From the NCBI RefSeq assembly GCF_002127215.1, contig NZ_NFUT01000003.1, positions 186,001-250,000 of the forward strand: DNA of 64,000 bases. The letters run 5' to 3'. Below, piece after piece: positions 1-10,829 of the stretch. The notes under the pieces were generated by a model. It was given only the letters and a program-made list of their open reading frames with translations. It searched no databases and was not told the DNA's origin. A program made the position numbers and the translations under genes. The first letter of the stretch is position 1. Each line of letters begins with the position of its first letter. The stretch is from Hydrogenophaga sp. IBVHS2 (GTDB lineage: Bacteria; Pseudomonadota; Gammaproteobacteria; Burkholderiales; Burkholderiaceae_C).

Positions 1-201
1 GGTGGCCAGGTGCGCCCGGAAACCGACCGCGTTCTGGTGCTGCACGTCGCCCTGCACCTCGATGGCCTTGACCGTCCACACCGGGTGACGCAGCAGCCAG
101 GTGCCCAGCGCACCCAGGCACATGAGCGCGAGCAGGCCCAGCATGAGCTGGGTGGCCAGGGCCATCAGCTTCACGTCCAGGGGCATGTCGGTGGTGCTCA
201 T
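1..201 (-). CDS. ftsQ: Cell division protein FtsQ, N-terminal part (cut by the window edge)
   Basis: FtsQ is the bitopic membrane protein that bridges early and late divisome proteins. Only the first 67 codons are present; the gene runs off the left edge. The visible protein has a short cytoplasmic segment (MSTTDMPLDVKLMALA), one hydrophobic span at about residues 14-37, then WTVKAIEVQGDVQH, the usual entry into the periplasmic POTRA domain. Identification rests on this pattern and on position: ftsQ follows ddlB in dcw clusters, and ddlB ends 19 bases upstream. The ATG at 199-201 is the only sensible start. No part of the beta domain can be checked. Confidence 0.85.
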   Translation of the reverse strand, partial: MSTTDMPLDVKLMALATQLMLGLLALMCLGALGTWLLRHPVWTVKAIEVQGDVQHQNAVGFRAHLAT

Positions 202-220
202 GAGGTGGGCGGCTCGGGTG

Positions 221-1155
<935 letters not shown>

Positions 1156-1159
<4 letters not shown>

Positions 1160-2553
1160 TTCGCCAGCTCCATGATTTTTCCGGCCACGGCCCCGATGGA
1201 TCCTGCGCCCATGCACAGCACCACGTCGCCATCGCGCGCGTTGTCCAGCACCGCCTGCGGCATGTCGCCGATGTCGTCCACGAACACCGGCTCCAGCTTG
1301 CCCGCCACGCGCAGCGCGCGGGTCAGCGAGCGACCGTCGGCCGCCACGATGGGCGCCTCGCCGGCGGCATACACCTCGGCCAGCAGCACGGCGTCGGCCT
1401 GGCCGATGACTTTCACGAAATCTTCAAAACAGTCGCGGGTGCGGCTGTAGCGGTGCGGCTGGAAGGCCAGCACCAGGCGGCGACCCGGGAAGGCCCCGCG
1501 CGCCGCGGCCAGGGTGGCCGCCATCTCCACCGGGTGGTGGCCGTAGTCGTCCACCACGGTGCAGTGGCCTCCGGTGGGCAGAGCCGCCTCGCCATAGCGC
1601 TGGAAGCGACGGCCCACGCCCTTGAAGCCGGCCAGGGCCCGCAGCACCGCGTCGTCCGGCACACCCAGCTCCACCGCGATGCCGATGGCGGCCAGCGCGT
1701 TGAGCACGTTGTGGCGGCCCGGCAGGTTGAGCGTCACGTCCAGGTCGGGCAGCTGCACGCCATTGCGGCGCTGCACGACAAATCGCATGCAGGGGCCGTC
1801 GGCCCGCACATCGAGCGCGCGCACCTGGGCGTCTTCGCTGAAGCCGTAGCTGGTGATGGGCCGGGCGATCTGGGGCAGGATCTCGCGGATGGCGGCGTCG
1901 TCCACGCACACCACGGCCGCGCCGTAGAAGGGCATGCGGTGCAGGAAGTCCACGAAGGCGCCCTTGAGGCGCCCGAAGTCGTGGCCATAGGTGTCCATGT
2001 GGTCGGCGTCGATGTTGGTCACCACCGAGATCACCGGCAACAGGTTGAGGAACGAGGCATCCGACTCGTCGGCCTCGACCACGATGTACTCGCCCGAACC
2101 GAGTGCGGCGTTGGCGCCGGCGCTGTTCAGCCGGCCACCGATCACGAAGGTGGGGTCCATGCCGGCTTCGGCCAGCACGCTGGCCACCAGGCTGGTGGTG
2201 GTGGTCTTGCCGTGGGTGCCGGCAATGGCCACGCCCTTCTTCATGCGCATGAGTTCGGCCAGCATGACCGCGCGTGGCACCACCGGGATGAGCCTGGCGT
2301 GGGCAGCCACCACCTCGGGGTTGTCGGCCTTGACCGCGGTGGAGGTGACGATGGCATCGGCCCCCTCGATGTTGGCGGCATCGTGGCCGATCTGCACCAC
2401 GGCACCGAGCGACTGCAGGCGGCGCGTGGTGGCGCTCTCGCCCAGGTCGCTGCCGGAGATGCGGAAGCCCTGGTTGAGCAGCACCTCGGCGATGCCGCTC
2501 ATGCCGGCGCCCCCGATGCCCACGAAATGGATGTGACGGATGGCGTGTTTCAT
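1156..2553 (-). CDS. murC: UDP-N-acetylmuramate--L-alanine ligase
   Basis: First Mur ligase of peptidoglycan synthesis; adds L-alanine to UDP-MurNAc in the cytoplasm using ATP. The 465-residue product begins [20 protein letters not shown], the N-terminal nucleotide-sugar domain with its glycine-rich loop, followed by the P-loop [10 protein letters not shown] at about residues 110-120 and the central-domain motifs [11 protein letters not shown] and [11 protein letters not shown]. The C-terminal ligase domain contains [10 protein letters not shown]. The start overlaps the murG stop by ATGA and the stop overlaps ddlB in the same way, so translation is probably coupled through this part of the operon. 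Confidence 0.97.
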
Positions 2554-3632
2554 GCGCTGGGGACTTTCGCGAGGTCGGAGCAGGCGGCCACCACCGCATC
2601 CACCGCACCGGGCTTGCACTGGGCACGGGCGCGTTCTGCCATGGCCTGCAGCTGCTGGCGGTTGACGCTCTGCAGCAGGTGCGCGAGCTTGTGCGGGGTC
2701 AGGCCGGCCTGGGGTTCGAGCCAGGCAGCGCCGGCATCGACCAGGAAGCGGGCGTTGGTGGTCTGGTGGTCGTCCACCGCCGCCGGGAAGGGCACGAACA
2801 CCGCCGCAGCGCCCACCGCCGCCAGTTCGGTGACGGTGCTGGCACCGGCCCGCGCAACCACCAGATCGGCCTGGGCGTAGGCGCTGGCGGTGTCGTCGAT
2901 GAAAGGGGTGAGGTCGGCCTGCACGCCGGCCTCGGCATAGGCGGCGCGCAGGGCCTCGATCTGTTTCTCGCCACTCTGGTGCAGCACCTGCGGGCGCTCC
3001 TGCTGCGGCAGCAGGGCCAGGGCCTGGGGCACGATGCGGTTGAGCGCCTGGGCCCCCAGGCTGCCTCCGACCACCAGCAGGCGCAGCGGACCGCTGCGGC
3101 CCTGAAAGCGTTCGGCCGGCGGTGGCTGCTGCAGGAAGGCCGCGCGCAGCGGGTTGCCGACCCAGGTGGCTCTGGCCATTGCGTTCGGGAAGGCGGTGAA
3201 CACCCGGTCGGCCACGCCGGCCAGCACCTTGTTGGCCATGCCGGCCACCGAGTTCTGCTCGTGCAGCACCAGGGGGCGGCCCAGCAGCACGCCCATCATG
3301 CCGCCGGGAAAGGTGATGTAGCCGCCCAGGCCCACCAGCACGTCCGGCTGCACCCGACGCACCACCTGGATGCTCTGCCAGAAGGCGCGCAGCAGGCGCA
3401 GCGGCAGCAGGGCCAGCGTGAGCGCACCCTTGCCGCGCACGCCACCGAAGTCGATGGTCTCCAGCGCAAAGCCGCGCGGCGGCACCAGCCGGCTTTCCAT
3501 GCTGCCGGGGGCGCCCAGCCAGTGCACGCGCCAGCCGCGCTCCCGCAGGGCTTCGGCCACGGCCAGACCCGGGAAGATGTGGCCGCCGGTACCACCGGCC
3601 ATGATCAGTGCACAGGGTTGTTGCCGGCTCAT
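2550..3632 (-). CDS. murG: UDP-GlcNAc:undecaprenyl-PP-MurNAc-pentapeptide GlcNAc transferase
   Basis: Peripheral membrane glycosyltransferase (GT28) that converts lipid I to lipid II at the inner face of the cytoplasmic membrane. The 360-residue protein starts [22 protein letters not shown], containing the first G loop [12 protein letters not shown]. Other family signatures are [24 protein letters not shown] and the UDP-GlcNAc site [24 protein letters not shown]. It overlaps ftsW upstream and murC downstream by four bases each, so it sits in the middle of a tightly coupled ftsW-murG-murC block. Confidence 0.97.
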   Translation of the reverse strand: MSRQQPCALIMAGGTGGHIFPGLAVAEALRERGWRVHWLGAPGSMESRLVPPRGFALETIDFGGVRGKGALTLALLPLRLLRAFWQSIQVVRRVQPDVLVGLGGYITFPGGMMGVLLGRPLVLHEQNSVAGMANKVLAGVADRVFTAFPNAMARATWVGNPLRAAFLQQPPPAERFQGRSGPLRLLVVGGSLGAQALNRIVPQALALLPQQERPQVLHQSGEKQIEALRAAYAEAGVQADLTPFIDDTASAYAQADLVVARAGASTVTELAAVGAAAVFVPFPAAVDDHQTTNARFLVDAGAAWLEPQAGLTPHKLAHLLQSVNRQQLQAMAERARAQCKPGAVDAVVAACSDLAKVPSA

Positions 3633-4912
3633 GCCCGTGCCCCCCGCATCAGCTGGCGGTTTTCGTAGTCGACCCGCAGCACGATGGCCAGGGCCACCAT
3701 GTTGAGCAGGATGGCCGAGCCGCCGTAGCTCATGAACGGCAGCGTCAGGCCCTTGGTCGGCAGGGCGCCCAGGTTCACGCCGATGTTGATGAACGCCTGG
3801 AAGCCGAACCACAGGCCCACGCCCTGCGCCACCAGACCGGCAAACACCTGGTCCAGCGCAATGGCCTGACGGCCGATGTGCATGATGCGGCGGGTCAGCC
3901 ACAGGAACAGGCCGATGACCACGAGCAGGCCCGCCAGGCCGAATTCCTCGCCGATGACGGCCAGCAGGAAATCGGTGTGGGCCTCGGGCAGCCAGTGCAG
4001 TTTTTCCACGCTGCCGCCCAGCCCCACGCCGAACAGCTCGCCGCGCCCGATGGCGATCAGCGCATGCGAGAGCTGGTAGCCCTTGCCCAGCGCATGCTCC
4101 TCGCTCCAGGGGTCGAGGTAGGCAAAGATGCGCTCGCGGCGCCAGTCGCTGAGCATGATCATGATGGCGAAGGCCGCCACCGCCAGCAGCGCGATCAGGA
4201 AGAACATGCGGGCGTTCACGCCGCCCAGGAACAGGATGCCCATGGCGATCACCACGATCACCATGAAGGCGCCCATGTCGGGCTCGGCCAGCAGCAGCAT
4301 GCCCACCACCAGCACCGCCACGCCCATGGGGGCCACCGCCTTGAAGAAGCGCTCCTTCACGTCCATCTTGCGCACCATGTAGTCGGCCGCATACAGCAGC
4401 ACCGCCAGCTTGGCGAGTTCGGACGGCTGGAAGTTCATCACGCCCAGCGAGATCCAGCGCCGCGCGCCGTTGACGCCCTTGCCGATGAAGGGAATGAGCA
4501 CCAGCACCAGCAGCACCAGGGCGAGTGCAAAGAGCCAGGGCGCCATGCGCTCCCAGGCCCGCAGCGGGAACTGGAACGCCACCAGGGCCGCCATCAGGCC
4601 CACGGCCATGGAGAAGGCGTGGCGGATCACGAAATGGGTCTGCGCGTAGTTGCCGAAGCGCGGGTTGTCGGGCAGGGCGATCGAGGCCGAATAGACCATC
4701 ACCAGGCCCCAGGCCAGCAAGGCCACGGCCACCCACATCAGCGGCTGGTCGAAACCGAGCTCGCGCACCGCGCCGTCACGGGTGCCGGCATAGCTGCGGC
4801 TGGACAGCCGCACCGGCAGGCCGTCGCCACCGGCGCCACCCAGCAGGGCGCGCAGGCGTTGCCACAGTGGCACCGGTGCCGTGGTGGCAGCTGCGGTGGA
4901 ACGGCGGCTCAC
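3629..4912 (-). CDS. ftsW: Peptidoglycan glycosyltransferase FtsW
   Basis: SEDS-family septal glycan polymerase that works with FtsI. The protein is very hydrophobic (about ten membrane spans) after a ~50-residue cytoplasmic tail, and shows the SEDS signatures [34 protein letters not shown] and [13 protein letters not shown] near the C-terminus. I chose the GTG at 4910-4912, giving 427 residues, because it overlaps the murD stop in the GTGA pattern of this operon; no ATG lies between the murD stop and the first membrane span. The upstream residues before the first span are proline/alanine-rich and not conserved, so the exact start is less certain than the identity. Confidence 0.93.
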   Translation of the reverse strand: MSRRSTAAATTAPVPLWQRLRALLGGAGGDGLPVRLSSRSYAGTRDGAVRELGFDQPLMWVAVALLAWGLVMVYSASIALPDNPRFGNYAQTHFVIRHAFSMAVGLMAALVAFQFPLRAWERMAPWLFALALVLLVLVLIPFIGKGVNGARRWISLGVMNFQPSELAKLAVLLYAADYMVRKMDVKERFFKAVAPMGVAVLVVGMLLLAEPDMGAFMVIVVIAMGILFLGGVNARMFFLIALLAVAAFAIMIMLSDWRRERIFAYLDPWSEEHALGKGYQLSHALIAIGRGELFGVGLGGSVEKLHWLPEAHTDFLLAVIGEEFGLAGLLVVIGLFLWLTRRIMHIGRQAIALDQVFAGLVAQGVGLWFGFQAFINIGVNLGALPTKGLTLPFMSYGGSAILLNMVALAIVLRVDYENRQLMRGARA

Positions 4913-6699
4913 AGCGCTCCCTCCAGGCTCTGACCGCTCTCGGCGGCCAGCGCTGCCACCGCATCCACGAACACGCGGGCACGGTGGACATAGTTGTCGA
5001 ACATGTCCAGGCTGGCGCAGGCGGGCGACATGAGCACCGCATCGCCGGCCTGGGCCAGACCGGCACAGGCGCGCACCGCCTCGGGCAGGCCGGTGGCGTC
5101 GTGCAGCGGCACGCCGCGGTCGGCGAGCTCGGGGCCGATGGCGGCCCGGATGGCGGGGGCGTCGCGCCCGATCAGCACCACGGCACGGGCGTGGCGGACC
5201 AGCGGGGCGGCCAGCGGGACGAAGTCCTGCCCCTTGCCGTCGCCGCCCAGGATGACGACCAGGCGCCGATCGGCGCCCAGGCCGGTGACGGCCGCCAGCG
5301 TGGCGCCCACATTGGTGCCCTTGCTGTCGTCGAAGTACTCCACCTCGCCGACGATGCCCACCGGCTCGACCCGGTGCGGCTCGCCCCGGTACTCGCGCAG
5401 GCCATGCAGCATGGGGGCCAGCGCGGCACCGGTGGAGGTGGCCAGGGCGAGTGCGGCCAGGGCATTGGCGGCGTTGTGCCGGCCCCGGATGCGCAGCGCA
5501 TCCACCGGCATCAGGCGCTGCAGGTAGACCTCGTCCTCGCCGGGGGCCTGTCGGCCCCGGGCGCGGGTTTCGTCCAGCGCCACCGCACGCACCAGCCAGG
5601 CCATGCCGTTGACGGTTTCCACGCCCCAGTCGCCGGGGCGGGTGGGCGCATCCAGACCGAAGCTGCTCCAGGGCCGGGCCGGCACCTGGCGGTTGCGGTT
5701 GGACACCTTGACCGTGACCAGCGGGGGCTGGAAGCCCATGACGGTCGGGTCGTCGCGGTTGAGCACCATCAGGGCGGCACTGCCGTGGATCGCCCGCTTG
5801 GCCTGGGCGTAGGCGGCCATGCTGCCGTGCCAGTCGAGGTGGTCTTCGGTGATGTTGAGCACCGTGGCCGCCGTGGGCACGCTGTCCCAGGCACCGCCGG
5901 CGGTGCCGTCGAGCTGGAAGCTGGAGAGCTCCAGCACCCACACGGTGGGCAGGTGCGGTGGCGGCAGGTACAGGGGGGCCGCCGGGGGCGCCGGTTCATC
6001 GGTGTCGGCGGGCGGCGGCAGGGGCTCGTCGTCGATCGGGTCGGCGTCGGCGTCGATGCCGGCTTCGGGATCAATGACCGCAGCGGCTGCCTCGGCCGGT
6101 GGTTCGGTGACGTCCTGCGCGGCCGGCGCCGGTTCGGCCTGCGCGGCCTCCTCGGCCTGCCGCTGCGCGTCGGCGGCGCAGGCCACCGATTCGGCGTCCA
6201 GCGCATCGGCCAGCACGTCGAGCAGTGCCGGGCCGATGTTCCCGGCCACGGCCACGCGCTGGCCGGCGCGCTGCAGCAGCAGGCCGGTGAGCGAGGTGAC
6301 GGTGGTCTTGCCGTTGGTGCCGGTGATGGCCAGCACCTGCGGGCGGTAGGGCTGTTCCTCGCGCCGACCCAGCGCCTGCAGGGCCTGGGCAAAGAGGTCG
6401 AGTTCGCCGAGCAGCGGCACGCCGTGGGTGGCGGTCCACTCGCGGGCGACGGCCAGGCTGTCGGGCGACAGGCCCGGGCTGCGGGCCACCAGGGTCCAGG
6501 CCTCGCGCTGCATCAGCGTGCCGTCCAGCGGGCCGGCCACGAAGCCGGCCTGCGGGCACCGCTCGCGCAGGGCCTGCAGCTGTGGCGGTGCCGGGCGGGT
6601 GTCGGCCACCGTCACGCGGGCACCCTGGCGCGTGCACCAGCGGGCCATGGCCAGGCCCGAGATGCCGAGTCCGAGGATGAGGACGTTCTGGTCGTGCAT
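4909..6699 (-). CDS. murD: UDP-N-acetylmuramoyl-L-alanine--D-glutamate ligase with an internal low-complexity insert
   Basis: Adds D-glutamate to UDP-MurNAc-L-Ala. Start [20 protein letters not shown] forms the N-terminal Rossmann loop; the ATP P-loop [12 protein letters not shown] is at residues ~125-137, GNIG at 153, LELSSFQLD at 257-264 and [11 protein letters not shown] follows. The protein is 596 residues, well above the ~440-500 usual for MurD. The surplus is a segment at about residues 171-251 made almost wholly of Ala, Pro, Glu and Asp, placed between the GNIG helix and the LELSSFQL strand. It is in frame and the flanking motifs are intact, so I read it as a surface loop expansion and not a pseudogene. 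It ends overlapping the ftsW GTG start. Confidence 0.95.
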   Translation of the reverse strand: MHDQNVLILGLGISGLAMARWCTRQGARVTVADTRPAPPQLQALRERCPQAGFVAGPLDGTLMQREAWTLVARSPGLSPDSLAVAREWTATHGVPLLGELDLFAQALQALGRREEQPYRPQVLAITGTNGKTTVTSLTGLLLQRAGQRVAVAGNIGPALLDVLADALDAESVACAADAQRQAEEAAQAEPAPAAQDVTEPPAEAAAAVIDPEAGIDADADPIDDEPLPPPADTDEPAPPAAPLYLPPPHLPTVWVLELSSFQLDGTAGGAWDSVPTAATVLNITEDHLDWHGSMAAYAQAKRAIHGSAALMVLNRDDPTVMGFQPPLVTVKVSNRNRQVPARPWSSFGLDAPTRPGDWGVETVNGMAWLVRAVALDETRARGRQAPGEDEVYLQRLMPVDALRIRGRHNAANALAALALATSTGAALAPMLHGLREYRGEPHRVEPVGIVGEVEYFDDSKGTNVGATLAAVTGLGADRRLVVILGGDGKGQDFVPLAAPLVRHARAVVLIGRDAPAIRAAIGPELADRGVPLHDATGLPEAVRACAGLAQAGDAVLMSPACASLDMFDNYVHRARVFVDAVAALAAESGQSLEGAL

Positions 6700-6704
6700 C
6701 GTGC

Positions 6705-7883
6705 TCAGCGCAGCTTGAGGGTGGACAGACCGACCAGGCACAGCAGCATGGTGATGATCCAGAAGCGGACCACGACCTGGGTCTCCTTCCAGCCGGTCTT
6801 CTCGAAGTGGTGGTGCAGCGGCGCCATCTGGAACAGGCGGCGCCCGGTGCCATAGCGCTTGCGGGTGTACTTGAACCAGGTCACCTGCAGCATGACCGAC
6901 AGGGCTTCGACCACGAAGATGCCGCCCATGATGGCCAGCACGATTTCCTGCCGCACGATGACGGCGATGGTGCCCAGGGCGCCGCCCAGAGCGAGGGCGC
7001 CCACGTCGCCCATGAACACCTGGGCCGGATGGGTGTTGAACCACAGGAAGGCCAGACCGGCACCGGCCATCGCGCCGCAGAAGATCAGCAGCTCGCCCGC
7101 GCCGGGAATGTGCGGCAGCAGCAGGTAGGGGGCAAACACGGCGTTGCCGGTGACATAGGCGAACACGCCCAGCGCCGAGCCCACCATCACCACCGGCATG
7201 ATGGCCAGCCCGTCCAGGCCGTCGGTGAGGTTGACCGCGTTGCTCGACCCCACGATGACCAGGTAGGTCATGATGACGAAGCCGGTCACACCCAGCGGGT
7301 AGCTGATCTCCTTGAAGAACGGCACCAGCAGGCCGGACTGCGGCGGCAGGTCGACGGTGAAGCCCGAACTCACCCAGGCCACGAACAGTTCCAGCACCCG
7401 GGTGTTGCTGGTCTCGGACACGGCGAACACCAGGTAGAAGGCGGCCACCAGGCCGATGACCGACTGCCAGAAGTACTTCTCGCGCGAGCGCATGCCCTCC
7501 GGGTCCTTGTGGACCACCTTGCGCCAGTCGTCCACCCAGCCGATGGCACCGAAGCCCAGGGTCACGATCAGCACGATCCACACGAAGCGGTTGCTCCAGT
7601 TGAACCACAGCAGCGTGGACAGGGCAATGGCGAACAGGATGAGCACGCCCCCCATGGTGGGCGTGCCGCCCTTGCTCAGGTGGGTCTGCATGGCGTACTC
7701 GCGGATCGGCTGACCGATCTTGAGGGCCGCCAGGCGCCGGATGAAATACGGCCCGGCCGCCAGTCCCACCAGCAGTGCCGTCATGGAAGCCATGACCGCC
7801 CGGAAGGTGAGGTACTGGAACACCCGCAGGAAGCTCAGGTCGGGATGGAGGCCTTGCAGCCACTGGGCCAGGCTAGGCAGCAT
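6705..7883 (-). CDS. mraY: Phospho-N-acetylmuramoyl-pentapeptide transferase
   Basis: Integral membrane enzyme that moves phospho-MurNAc-pentapeptide from UDP to undecaprenyl phosphate, making lipid I. The 392-residue protein has about ten hydrophobic segments and the family motifs [15 protein letters not shown], the catalytic-loop [13 protein letters not shown], and [11 protein letters not shown], plus the histidine-rich [13 protein letters not shown] loop near the C-terminus. Length agrees with betaproteobacterial MraY (longer than the 360 of E. coli). Its start lies 11 bases inside the end of murF, and murD begins six bases after its stop. Confidence 0.97.
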   Translation of the reverse strand: MLPSLAQWLQGLHPDLSFLRVFQYLTFRAVMASMTALLVGLAAGPYFIRRLAALKIGQPIREYAMQTHLSKGGTPTMGGVLILFAIALSTLLWFNWSNRFVWIVLIVTLGFGAIGWVDDWRKVVHKDPEGMRSREKYFWQSVIGLVAAFYLVFAVSETSNTRVLELFVAWVSSGFTVDLPPQSGLLVPFFKEISYPLGVTGFVIMTYLVIVGSSNAVNLTDGLDGLAIMPVVMVGSALGVFAYVTGNAVFAPYLLLPHIPGAGELLIFCGAMAGAGLAFLWFNTHPAQVFMGDVGALALGGALGTIAVIVRQEIVLAIMGGIFVVEALSVMLQVTWFKYTRKRYGTGRRLFQMAPLHHHFEKTGWKETQVVVRFWIITMLLCLVGLSTLKLR

Positions 7884-9312
7884 GAGAGGAGTCCTTCGAT
7901 GGGGATGAGGCAGGGTCCAGCGCGGCGATGGCCTGCACCACGCGCTCCATGCGCATGAAGCGCGAGCCCTTGACCAGGATGCTGCGCACCGGATGCTCGG
8001 TGCTGGTGACCATGCCGGCCATGGCGGTGGCCAGCTCGGCCACATCGGTCCAGTGGCGGGGAGCGGGCTCGCCGCCTGCCCCCAGCGCCAGGGCGGCGTT
8101 GGCCATGTGGCTGCCGGCCACGTGCACCGAACGCAGGCCGCGGGCGCTGGCATGGCGCAGCACCTCGAGGTGGAAGGCCAGACCCTGGTCACCCACCTCG
8201 CCCATGTCGCCCAGCACCAGCAGGTGCGGTCCGGGCAGTTCGGCCAGCACCTCGATGGCGGCGCGCACCGAGTCGGGGTTGGCGTTGTAGGTGTCGTCGA
8301 CCAGGGTGACGGCACGGCCGCCGACGGTCAGGCCCAGGGTGCGCGAACGGCCACCCACCGGCTCGAAGGTCTGCAGACCCTGCACCACCGCCGGCAGCCC
8401 GACCCCGGCCGCCAGGGCACAGGCCGCGGCAGCCAGGGCGTTGCGCACGTTGTGGCGCCCGGCAATCGCCAGCCGCACGCCGGCATCGCCGGCCGGGGTG
8501 TGCAGGTGCACGAACCAGCCCTGCCCCTCCCAGCGGGCAGCGAGTGCATGCACATCGGCCCGGGTGTCGGTGTCGCTGAAGGTCAGGGTGGGCAGGCTGC
8601 CGGCCATGTTCTGCCACAGCGGGGTGTACTCGTCGTCGCTGGGGAAGACCGCGGTGCCGTCCAGTCCCAGGGCCCGGATGACCTGGCCGTTCTCGCGCGC
8701 CACGGCTTCCACCGTGGCCATGAACTCCTGGTGTTCGCGCTGGGCGTTGTTGACCAGGGCCACGGTGGGTGCCGCCATGCAGGCCAGACGCTCGATCTCG
8801 CCCGGGTGGTTCATGCCGAGCTCCACCACCGAGAGGCGGTGGTGGGCGCGCAGGCGCAGCAGGGTCAGGGGCACGCCGATGTCGTTGTTGAAGTTGCCCT
8901 GGGTGGCGTGCGCCTGGCTGCCGTCGCCGCCCACGGCGGCACGCAGGATGCTGGCCACCATCTGGGTGACCGTGGTCTTGCCGTTGCTGCCGGTCACGGC
9001 CACCAGCGGCATGGCGAACTGGCTGCGCCAGCGGGCGGCCAGCTCCATCAGGGCGGCGCGGCTGTCCGGCACCTCGACACCGGGCAGACCGGCCCCGGCC
9101 AGCCCGCGCTCGGCCAGGGCCGCCACGGCACCGACGGAACGCGCCTGGGCCAGGAAGTCGTGGGCGTCGAAGCGTTCGCCGCGCAGGGCCACGAACAGGT
9201 CGCCGGGCTGCAGGCTGCGGGTGTCGGTGTGCACGCGCAGCACGGGCTGGTCCATGCGGCCCACGGCACGGGCGCCGCTGAGCAGGGGCAGGAGTTCGGC
9301 CAGCGACTTCAT
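7873..9312 (-). CDS. murF: UDP-N-acetylmuramoyl-tripeptide--D-alanyl-D-alanine ligase
   Basis: Adds the D-Ala-D-Ala dipeptide made by Ddl, completing the UDP-MurNAc-pentapeptide. The 479 residues show an N-terminal MurE/F-type domain ([19 protein letters not shown]), the P-loop [34 protein letters not shown] and [14 protein letters not shown] in the C-terminal part. The ATG at 9310-9312 shares ATGA with the murE stop, matching the coupling seen elsewhere in the cluster. The C-terminus runs 11 bases into mraY. Confidence 0.97.
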   Translation of the reverse strand: MKSLAELLPLLSGARAVGRMDQPVLRVHTDTRSLQPGDLFVALRGERFDAHDFLAQARSVGAVAALAERGLAGAGLPGVEVPDSRAALMELAARWRSQFAMPLVAVTGSNGKTTVTQMVASILRAAVGGDGSQAHATQGNFNNDIGVPLTLLRLRAHHRLSVVELGMNHPGEIERLACMAAPTVALVNNAQREHQEFMATVEAVARENGQVIRALGLDGTAVFPSDDEYTPLWQNMAGSLPTLTFSDTDTRADVHALAARWEGQGWFVHLHTPAGDAGVRLAIAGRHNVRNALAAAACALAAGVGLPAVVQGLQTFEPVGGRSRTLGLTVGGRAVTLVDDTYNANPDSVRAAIEVLAELPGPHLLVLGDMGEVGDQGLAFHLEVLRHASARGLRSVHVAGSHMANAALALGAGGEPAPRHWTDVAELATAMAGMVTSTEHPVRSILVKGSRFMRMERVVQAIAALDPASSPSKDSSHAA

Positions 9313-10829
9313 GCGCTCACCCCTCGGGCCGCCAGGGCCTGTGCGGCCTGCTGCAGATCGGAGAACGGGTGCTTGACGCCCCGGATGTCCTGGTAGTCCT
9401 CGTGGCCCTTGCCGGCGATCAGCACCACGTCCGCAGGGGCGGCGGTCTGCATCGCATGGGCAATGGCCTCGGCCCGGTTCTCGATCACGGCCACGGTACG
9501 GCCGTCCGGCACGCCGGCCTGCATCTGGCGCAGGATGGCGGCGGGTTCCTCGCTGCGCGGGTTGTCGCTGGTCAGCACCACGTGGCGCGCCTGCTGGCAG
9601 GCAGCAGCGGCCATGAGCGGCCGCTTGGTGGCGTCGCGGTCGCCGCCGCAACCCACCAGCACCCACAGCTCGCCGCCCCGGTGTGCGGCCAGCGGCTGCA
9701 CTGCCTGCAGGGCTTTCTCGAGCGCATCGGGCGTGTGGGCGTAGTCCACCAGCACCAGGGGGTCGCCGGCCCGGCCCGGGGCCTGCTCCATGCGCCCCGG
9801 CACGGCGCTCAGGCGGCTGCAGGCCGCCACCGCCTGGGTCAGCGGAACGTCGAGCGCACGGGCAGCGGCCAGCACGCCCAGCAGGTTGTGCACGTTGTAG
9901 TGGCCCACCACCGGCAGCGCCACCCGCAGGGCCGGGCTGTCGCTGCCCTGCGGTTGTTGCTCGATCACGTCGAAGGCCAGCCCGCTGCGGGTGAGCTGCA
10001 CCTGCTCGGCGCGCAGGCGGGCGGGTGCGTCGACGGCCACGGTCCACAGCTCGGGCGCGGCCGGGTCGGCCTGGGCCCGCTGCGCCAGTTGCGTGGCCAG
10101 TGCGGCGCCGCGCGGATCATCGAGGTTGACCACGGCGGCCTGCAGGCCCGGCCAGTCGAACAGGCGCGCCTTGGCCGCCCAGTAGGCGTCCATGGATCCG
10201 TGGAAGTCGAGGTGGTCGCGGGTGAAGTTGGTGAATACCGCCACGCTGATGCGGGCTGCGTCCAGCCGGGCCTCGGCCAGGCCGATGGACGAGGCCTCGA
10301 TGGCGCAGGCCTGCAGTCCCTCGTCCACGAAGGCCCGCAGGCTGCGCTGCAGCTGCACCGGGTCGGGGGTGGTCAGGCCGGTGGGCACCACGCTGCGACC
10401 CGGGCGTCCGATGCCCAGGGTGCCGACCAGTCCGCAGGGGCGGTCGCAGGCATCGAGCAGCTGCGCCATCCACCAGGCGCTCGAGGTCTTGCCGTTGGTG
10501 CCGGTGAAGGCCACCATGTCGAGCTGCTGCGAGGGGTGGCCGTAGAAGGCGGCGGCAATGGCACCGGCCTGGGCCTTGAGCCCGGGCACGGCCAGCACGC
10601 GGCCGTCGTTGAGACCGAAGGCCTCCAGACCCTCGCGCTCGACCACTGCAGCAGCCGCACCGGCCGCCAGGGCGCCGGCCACGAAGCGGCGGCCATCGGT
10701 GGCGGCGCCGGGCCAGGCCACGAAGCCGTCACCGGGCTGCAGCTGGCGGCTGTCGCAACGCAGCGCACCGGTCACGGTGGCATGCAGCCAGCGGGCCACG
10801 GCATCGGGCTGGGGCAGCGTCTGGACCAT
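9309..10829 (-). CDS. murE: UDP-N-acetylmuramoyl-L-alanyl-D-glutamate--2,6-diaminopimelate ligase
   Basis: Adds the third stem residue. The 506-residue protein carries CDSRQLQPGDGFVAWPG (UDP-sugar domain), the P-loop AFTGTNGKTSSAWW, EASSIGL, FTNFTRDHLDFHGSM and VDYAHTPDALEKAL. Near the C-terminus TSDNPRSEEP matches the DNPR motif that marks meso-diaminopimelate specificity, as expected in a Gram-negative. The ATG at 10827-10829 overlaps the ftsI TGA by one base (TGATG). A GTG a few codons upstream is possible but would lie inside ftsI. Confidence 0.96.
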   Translation of the reverse strand: MVQTLPQPDAVARWLHATVTGALRCDSRQLQPGDGFVAWPGAATDGRRFVAGALAAGAAAAVVEREGLEAFGLNDGRVLAVPGLKAQAGAIAAAFYGHPSQQLDMVAFTGTNGKTSSAWWMAQLLDACDRPCGLVGTLGIGRPGRSVVPTGLTTPDPVQLQRSLRAFVDEGLQACAIEASSIGLAEARLDAARISVAVFTNFTRDHLDFHGSMDAYWAAKARLFDWPGLQAAVVNLDDPRGAALATQLAQRAQADPAAPELWTVAVDAPARLRAEQVQLTRSGLAFDVIEQQPQGSDSPALRVALPVVGHYNVHNLLGVLAAARALDVPLTQAVAACSRLSAVPGRMEQAPGRAGDPLVLVDYAHTPDALEKALQAVQPLAAHRGGELWVLVGCGGDRDATKRPLMAAAACQQARHVVLTSDNPRSEEPAAILRQMQAGVPDGRTVAVIENRAEAIAHAMQTAAPADVVLIAGKGHEDYQDIRGVKHPFSDLQQAAQALAARGVSA

